Of a stretch of 22,704 nucleotides of DNA, positions 19,023 through 22,704 are shown piece after piece. Made by a program: the position numbers and the translations under genes. This stretch comes from DASUSH01 sp036375215 (GTDB lineage: Bacteria > Actinomycetota > Thermoleophilia > Solirubrobacterales > 70-9), in assembly GCA_036375215.1 (NCBI GenBank), contig DASUSH010000002.1, forward strand, positions 1 to 22,704. The letters are read 5' to 3'. The notes beneath the pieces were generated by a model. The model saw nothing but the letters and a program-made list of their open reading frames with translations. It had not been told where the DNA came from and made no database searches. How positions within the stretch are numbered: position 1 is the first letter of the stretch; every line of letters starts with the position of its first letter.

Positions 19023-20675
19023 GGGGTCAGACCCCCGGTCCCGGTTCTCCAGGCCGAGCGTCACGAGCGCCGCGATCAGCGCGGGGAAGAACCAGACGAT
19101 GTAGAGGTAGAACCAGTGGTCGGCGGTGAGCTCGACAGCGATCATGACCGCCGCGCCGAGCGCGGCGAACTGGGCGAACGTGCGCCGCGCGGGGGCGAAC
19201 GCGACTGCGGCGGCGAGCGCGAGCGCGAACAGCTCGGAGGCGAGGTGGAGCCAGTCGAGGTCGGTCTGGCCCCAGACGCTGAACGGGGAGGTACGGTCGA
19301 TCTGGCTGCCGATCGTGCGTTCGTAGAAAGTCGCGAGGCCGGGCTCGATCGCGGGGTGGACGAGCAGGAGCGCGCAGACCAGGGCGAACGCCGCCGTGAA
19401 GGCGGCCGCCGCGCGGCGCGGTCGTAACCACGAGCCCACGGGGCGGAAGGCCTCCTTGCCCGCCGCGTAGAGCGGCACCAGCGCGAGCGGGGCGAACTTG
19501 ACCATGACCGCGAAGGCGAGCAGGGCGCCGCGGGCAACCGGCGAGGTGAGGAAGACGAGCGACCAGGCCAGGAGCGCCGCGACCAGGGAGTCGTTGGAGT
19601 TCGAGGCCAGGGTGAAGGCGGTGTAGGGGAACGCCGCCCAGGCGAAGGCCAGGATCGTGCCGAGCTCGCGGCCGCCGGCGCCGGGGCGCAGCCGGACGCC
19701 GAGCATGAAGAGGGCGGCGACGGTGGCGAGGTCGAAGGCGAGCGCGGCGGCGTGCGCGGCCGGCAGCCCGTCCCACTCGCCCTCCCACGGCAGCCCCAGC
19801 TCGAAGGGGAAGTAGGCGAGGTAGTTCGAAGGGCCGTAGGTGTCGCCGAAGCGGTTCTCCTCGGGGAAGGCGCCGTCGCCGTAGATCGGGTCGCCGTGGC
19901 CGAGCAGGTCCGCGCCGATCACGCCGGCGTAGCCGACGTCGATCACGCCCGAGTCGGCGACGTTGACGACGAGCCGGAAGGCGAGCAGGAAGACCGTCGC
20001 CGCGCCCAGCCAGAGAACCGGGATCGACGGCCGCAGGCCCTCGCCGCGCCCGCGGAACCCGATCCAGAGCATGCGCCCCAGCAGGTAGAGCAGGACCGGG
20101 TAGACGAGAGGCACCGAGACGCCGATGTCGCCGCGGTGGAAGAAGAACTGCGAGGCGCCAAAGCCGAGCAGCACGAGCAGGTCGAGGTGGGCGACCCGGC
20201 GCAGGCGGCGGAAGTCGAGCAGGCCGATGAAGAAGATCGCGCAGAGGGGCAGCCAGACCCACGGCGCATTCAGGACGCCGCCGAACGCGCCCGGGTAGCC
20301 GCGCGCCATCTGCCACTCGACCTGGTAGCCGGTCCAGGACTCGCGCACGGTGCCGCTCGGGTCGTCGACGAGCACCTGCACCACCTCGTCGTCGCCGTCC
20401 TTGAAGCCGACCTGCCAGGTGTCGGGCGGCTTCGCCTGGGCGACGCGCTGGAGCTCGCCGCGGGCATCCTCCTCGGCGATCGCCTTCGGGTCCTTCGCGG
20501 CGATCTCGATCGCCTCCTCGGAGCTCAGCTCGAGTCGTTCCTCGGCGGTCTCGTTCGCGGTGCCGCCGGTCGAGCCAGGCCCGTCCTGGCCGAGCGCGGG
20601 CGCGGGCGCGGCGAGCGCCAGGGCGAGCGCGGCGGCGAGCGCCACGACCCCCGGGCGGATCAGGTGAACGTCCAC
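18966..20675 (-). CDS. Large GT-C-like polytopic membrane protein with PepSY-like extracytoplasmic region
   Basis: About 569 residues. An N-terminal hydrophobic segment with ALA-type cleavage context (about 10-30) is followed by roughly 110 extracytoplasmic residues. Their pattern (EEAIEIAAKDPKAIAEEDAR, then a WQVGF...VVQVLVDDPSG strand pair and ESWTGYQVEW) resembles a PepSY-like domain. About ten membrane helices follow. Between helices, GDTYGPSNYLAYFPFEL and SNSNDSLVA resemble GT-C/GT87 polyprenol-dependent glycosyltransferase loops. I infer an envelope glycosyltransferase, not proven. The start is uncertain: GTG 20675 overlaps gtrA by 16 nt, and GTG 20645 is an alternative; upstream in-frame codons belong to gtrA in another frame. 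The 3' end overlaps the convergent ymdB-like gene by 57 bp; the tail after the last helix is polar. Confidence 0.75.
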   Translation of the reverse strand: MDVHLIRPGVVALAAALALALAAPAPALGQDGPGSTGGTANETAEERLELSSEEAIEIAAKDPKAIAEEDARGELQRVAQAKPPDTWQVGFKDGDDEVVQVLVDDPSGTVRESWTGYQVEWQMARGYPGAFGGVLNAPWVWLPLCAIFFIGLLDFRRLRRVAHLDLLVLLGFGASQFFFHRGDIGVSVPLVYPVLLYLLGRMLWIGFRGRGEGLRPSIPVLWLGAATVFLLAFRLVVNVADSGVIDVGYAGVIGADLLGHGDPIYGDGAFPEENRFGDTYGPSNYLAYFPFELGLPWEGEWDGLPAAHAAALAFDLATVAALFMLGVRLRPGAGGRELGTILAFAWAAFPYTAFTLASNSNDSLVAALLAWSLVFLTSPVARGALLAFAVMVKFAPLALVPLYAAGKEAFRPVGSWLRPRRAAAAFTAAFALVCALLLVHPAIEPGLATFYERTIGSQIDRTSPFSVWGQTDLDWLHLASELFALALAAAVAFAPARRTFAQFAALGAAVMIAVELTADHWFYLYIVWFFPALIAALVTLGLENRDRGSDPSGGRSVGDRQQHLLDRPG

Positions 20676-21121
20676 AGCTTGTTGCCGATGAAGTTGACCG
20701 GCATCGCGATCGCGACCGCGAGCGCCTGGGACGGGACCTCGGCGAGACCGGCGCCGGAGACGAGCAGCTCGAGGACGACGAGGTTCACGCCGAGGGCGAC
20801 CACGCTCACCGCGAAGAAGCGCGCGGCCTGGAAGCCGGCGTGCCCCGCCGACGCCTCGAAGGTCCAGTGCCGGTTCCACCAGAAGTTGTTGAGAACGGCG
20901 ACGCAGAAGGCGGCGATCGCGGCCGGGATGTGGTGGACCCCGCCCGCCTCGGCGAGCAGTGCGAAGACGACGAGGTTGACGACGTAGCCGGAGGCGCCGA
21001 CGAGCGCGAACTTGAAAAGCTGTAGCCAGTTCGCCGGCTTGCGGGTGCCGAGGTGGATCCGCCGCGCGAGCGTCCAGGTCCAATCCGCGGCGAGCTCGGC
21101 GTTGCTGCGCTCCGAGCTCAC
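20660..21121 (-). CDS. GtrA-family membrane protein
   Basis: A 153-residue protein with four membrane helices, the GtrA layout. Landmarks are FKFALVGASGYVVNLVVFALL at the first helix (in part), the NNFWWNRHWTFEAS loop after the second, and the closing NFIGNKLWTF. GtrA proteins are thought to flip or present polyprenyl-phosphate sugars for cell-surface glycosylation, often beside GT-C enzymes. Here a GT-C-like gene follows with an overlap. The GTG at 21119-21121 is chosen: it overlaps the phosphodiesterase stop (GTGA) and gives the normal length. The open frame continues upstream, but there it is only a shadow of the phosphodiesterase gene. The first 35 residues form a basic cytoplasmic N-terminus. 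Confidence 0.92.
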   Translation of the reverse strand: MSSERSNAELAADWTWTLARRIHLGTRKPANWLQLFKFALVGASGYVVNLVVFALLAEAGGVHHIPAAIAAFCVAVLNNFWWNRHWTFEASAGHAGFQAARFFAVSVVALGVNLVVLELLVSGAGLAEVPSQALAVAIAMPVNFIGNKLWTFT

Positions 21122-22608
21122 GCCGTCACCTCGGCGCGGTCGGGGGCCCCGAAGTGCTCGGCGACGAGACCCGAGACGTCGCGAAGCGTCCACTGCTCGC
21201 GGCGCTCCGCGGTCTCCTCCGGCCAGCCGACGAGCAGGAGGGGGCAGAGCGAGTCGCCGGCGAGCAGGGAACCGTGGCTGCCGCCCTCGACGTGGGTGGC
21301 GCCGCCCCAGTCGACGCACTCCCATCCCTCCTCCAGCGAGATCTGGATGTCGGCGGCGTTCGGCCCCTGGAGCGAGCGCCAGAGGCGCCCGAGCGCGTCC
21401 GGATAGGAGGCCGAGACGAGCCGGCCGTCGCGCTGCTCCAGGCCGAGGACGGAGAGGTCGCCATCGGTCGCCCAGCGGCCGCCGCGCGGGTCGGTGTGGT
21501 GCGGGCCCGGCGCGAAGCGCAGCTCGTCGCCGCGCCTCGCCACCACCGCCTCCTCGCCGTCCAGCCAGGTGACGAGGTCGACGCCCTCGGTGCCGCGCAG
21601 GAGCTTCCGGATGGACGCATGCGCGCGCTCGCGGCGGCGGCCCTCGGTGAGCAGGTAGACGCCGCCGGCGCGCGAGGTGGGCCCGACGGCGATCTCGGCG
21701 CCCGCGATCGTCTCGCTGTTCGGCTGCAGCACGCGCCACTCCGACGCGAGGAGCTCGGCCAGCGGGAGCGGCTCGGAGACGGGCGTCTGGGCGTGGTCGG
21801 AGACGAGCACGAGCGCGTGCTCCTCGCAGAACGCCTCGAGCCCGCCGCCCGCATCGATCAGGGAGCCGAGCTCGGCGTCGGCCTGGATCAGCGAGTCGAG
21901 CGAGTTCTGCGGCCCGAGCTTGTGCGAGTGGTAGTCGTGGTCGGGGAGCGAGAAGAGCAGAAAGTCGTAGAGGTCGCCGGCGATCAGCTCGCGGCTGACG
22001 CAGGCCGAGTACTCGTCGCGGGTGCCGGGGCGCGCGAGCGTCGGCTTGCAGGGGACGCGCCGGCTCGCGTAGAGCTCGCCGTAGAACAGCTCGTCGGGCC
22101 CCCAGACGGCGTGGTGGAAGCTCGCGGCCACCGCGAAGCGGCGCAGGAGCCCGTCGAGTCCGAGCTCGTGGCGGGTGCGGCCGCGGTAGATCAGGAACGG
22201 GGTGCAGGCGCTGCGCACGCCGGCGTCGCCGAGGCGCTCGTAGATCGTCTCCACCTCGTGCGAGAGGTGGCCCATGTTGAGGTTGTAGACGGTGTCGTAC
22301 ATCGTCCGGAACAGCCCGAAGGCGCGCGTCGCCTCGAACGAGGACCCGTACTCGACGTAGCGCTGCTCGGTGCGGTGGTACCAGTTCATCCCCGGGATCC
22401 AGTGGCGGTCCGGGCCGACGCCCGTCGTGATCTCCGACGTGCAGACCGGGGTCACGGTCGGAAACGAGGAGACGCAGTCGTCGATCAGCGTTCCCCGCTC
22501 GCAGAGGGCGGCGAGGGTCGGCGCCTCCCCCGAGGCGACCGCCCGGTCGAGGTTCTCCGGGTGCAGCGAGTCGACGACGACGAGGACGAGCTTGCGAGAT
22601 TCGCTCAC
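21118..22608 (-). CDS. Type I phosphodiesterase/nucleotide pyrophosphatase (alkaline phosphatase superfamily)
   Basis: A 496-residue enzyme of the alkaline phosphatase superfamily. The first metal aspartate is Asp13 in VVVDSLHP. The nucleophile region FPTVTPVCTSEITTG aligns with the PTxTxPNH-TG motif of NPP enzymes and points to Thr53. Further metal ligands lie in LPDHDYHSHKLGP (221-233), VSDHAQT (Asp271, His272) and GGSHGSL near the C-terminus. No signal peptide or membrane helix is seen, so it is probably cytoplasmic. Such enzymes hydrolyse phosphodiesters or phosphoanhydrides; the substrate is not known. Neighbouring gtrA and GT-C-like genes suggest nucleotide-sugar or polyprenyl-phosphate metabolism, which is inference. 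The GTG start at 22608 is 19 nt after the upstream gene's stop, and its own stop overlaps gtrA (GTGA). Confidence 0.9.
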   Translation of the reverse strand: MSESRKLVLVVVDSLHPENLDRAVASGEAPTLAALCERGTLIDDCVSSFPTVTPVCTSEITTGVGPDRHWIPGMNWYHRTEQRYVEYGSSFEATRAFGLFRTMYDTVYNLNMGHLSHEVETIYERLGDAGVRSACTPFLIYRGRTRHELGLDGLLRRFAVAASFHHAVWGPDELFYGELYASRRVPCKPTLARPGTRDEYSACVSRELIAGDLYDFLLFSLPDHDYHSHKLGPQNSLDSLIQADAELGSLIDAGGGLEAFCEEHALVLVSDHAQTPVSEPLPLAELLASEWRVLQPNSETIAGAEIAVGPTSRAGGVYLLTEGRRRERAHASIRKLLRGTEGVDLVTWLDGEEAVVARRGDELRFAPGPHHTDPRGGRWATDGDLSVLGLEQRDGRLVSASYPDALGRLWRSLQGPNAADIQISLEEGWECVDWGGATHVEGGSHGSLLAGDSLCPLLLVGWPEETAERREQWTLRDVSGLVAEHFGAPDRAEVTA

Positions 22609-22627
22609 GACGGCGAGAGGGTCGCCG

Positions 22628-22704
22628 TCATCGCAACGAGCGCAGGCCCTCGTACTTCTCGCCGGCGCGGCGGCGGCGGCCCAGCGCGAGGACGGCGAGG
22701 GCGG
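22628..22704 (-). CDS. C-terminal end of a membrane protein (5' part outside window)
   Basis: Only the last 24 codons or so are visible. They read as the end of a hydrophobic helix (ALAVLAL), a basic cluster (GRRRRAG) and a short tail ending GLRSLR before TGA at 22630-22628. That is typical of a membrane protein with a cytoplasmic C-terminus. The frame is chosen because the other two give Pro/Arg- or Ala-rich nonsense. It precedes the phosphodiesterase gene by 19 nt, so it is probably the previous gene of the same envelope cluster. The family cannot be told. Confidence 0.55.
   Translation of the reverse strand, partial: ALAVLALGRRRRAGEKYEGLRSLR

Noticed and set aside
21122..21739. Upstream in-frame extension of gtrA
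   Set aside because: It is a frame-shifted shadow of the phosphodiesterase gene. GtrA has its normal length from the GTG at 21121.
1..22704. CRISPR arrays, insertion sequences, attachment sites, prophage genes
   Set aside because: No regularly spaced repeats, transposase, integrase or phage genes were seen. The tRNA-Lys 3' end has no visible duplicated copy nearby.

Overview
The window is very GC-rich DNA with a strong G/C third-position bias. It codes almost continuously, and more than half of its starts are GTG or TTG. It carries menaquinone genes, a twin-arginine translocase, a dUMP-forming dCTP deaminase of the mycobacterial kind, and a Bacillus-style split cytochrome b complex. Together these suggest a chromosomal segment of a deep-branching aerobic actinobacterium; Thermoleophilia/Solirubrobacterales is my best guess, made by inference without any database search. 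I see no phage, transposon, integrase, CRISPR array or rRNA.

Left part (1-4883). The 3' end of an MMPL/RND transporter gene is coupled to an osmoprotectant-type substrate-binding lipoprotein gene. After these come a tRNA-Lys(CTT) gene, a membrane-anchored TPR-like protein, tatC, tatA and dcd on the minus strand. A small zinc-ribbon protein gene diverges from dcd and may have a sigma-28-like promoter.

Quinone/redox edge (4884-6603). A MarR regulator diverges from a yceI/FMN-reductase pair. The 91-bp gap between them holds two near-perfect palindromes placed on overlapping promoters.

Central gene train (18186 down to 6607, minus strand, 12 genes). The order is ABC ATPase, ABC permease, membrane-anchored metalloprotease, hemB, a fused AhbA-AhbB-type siroheme decarboxylase (easily mistaken for an AsnC/Lrp regulator), hemL, a HepS-like protein, qcrA (Rieske), qcrB (cytochrome b6-like), qcrC (subunit IV/cytochrome c fusion), menG/ubiE and a long-chain polyprenyl diphosphate synthase. 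Early and mid heme synthesis, the menaquinone side chain and last methylation, and the complex that uses both haem and menaquinol are therefore linked, mostly by 4-8 nt overlaps. The two least conventional members are the siroheme decarboxylase and the HepS-like protein.

Right part (18231-22704). A YmdB-type phosphoesterase gene runs rightward and overlaps the end of a convergent gene by 57 bp. That gene closes a minus-strand cell-envelope cluster: end of a membrane protein, type I phosphodiesterase, GtrA protein, and a large GT-C-like membrane protein with a PepSY-like extracytoplasmic region.

Transcription signals. Four genes (dcd, marR, the siroheme decarboxylase and the ymdB-like gene) have a TANNNT hexamer placed so that transcription would begin exactly on the start codon. 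This suggests leaderless mRNAs are common here.
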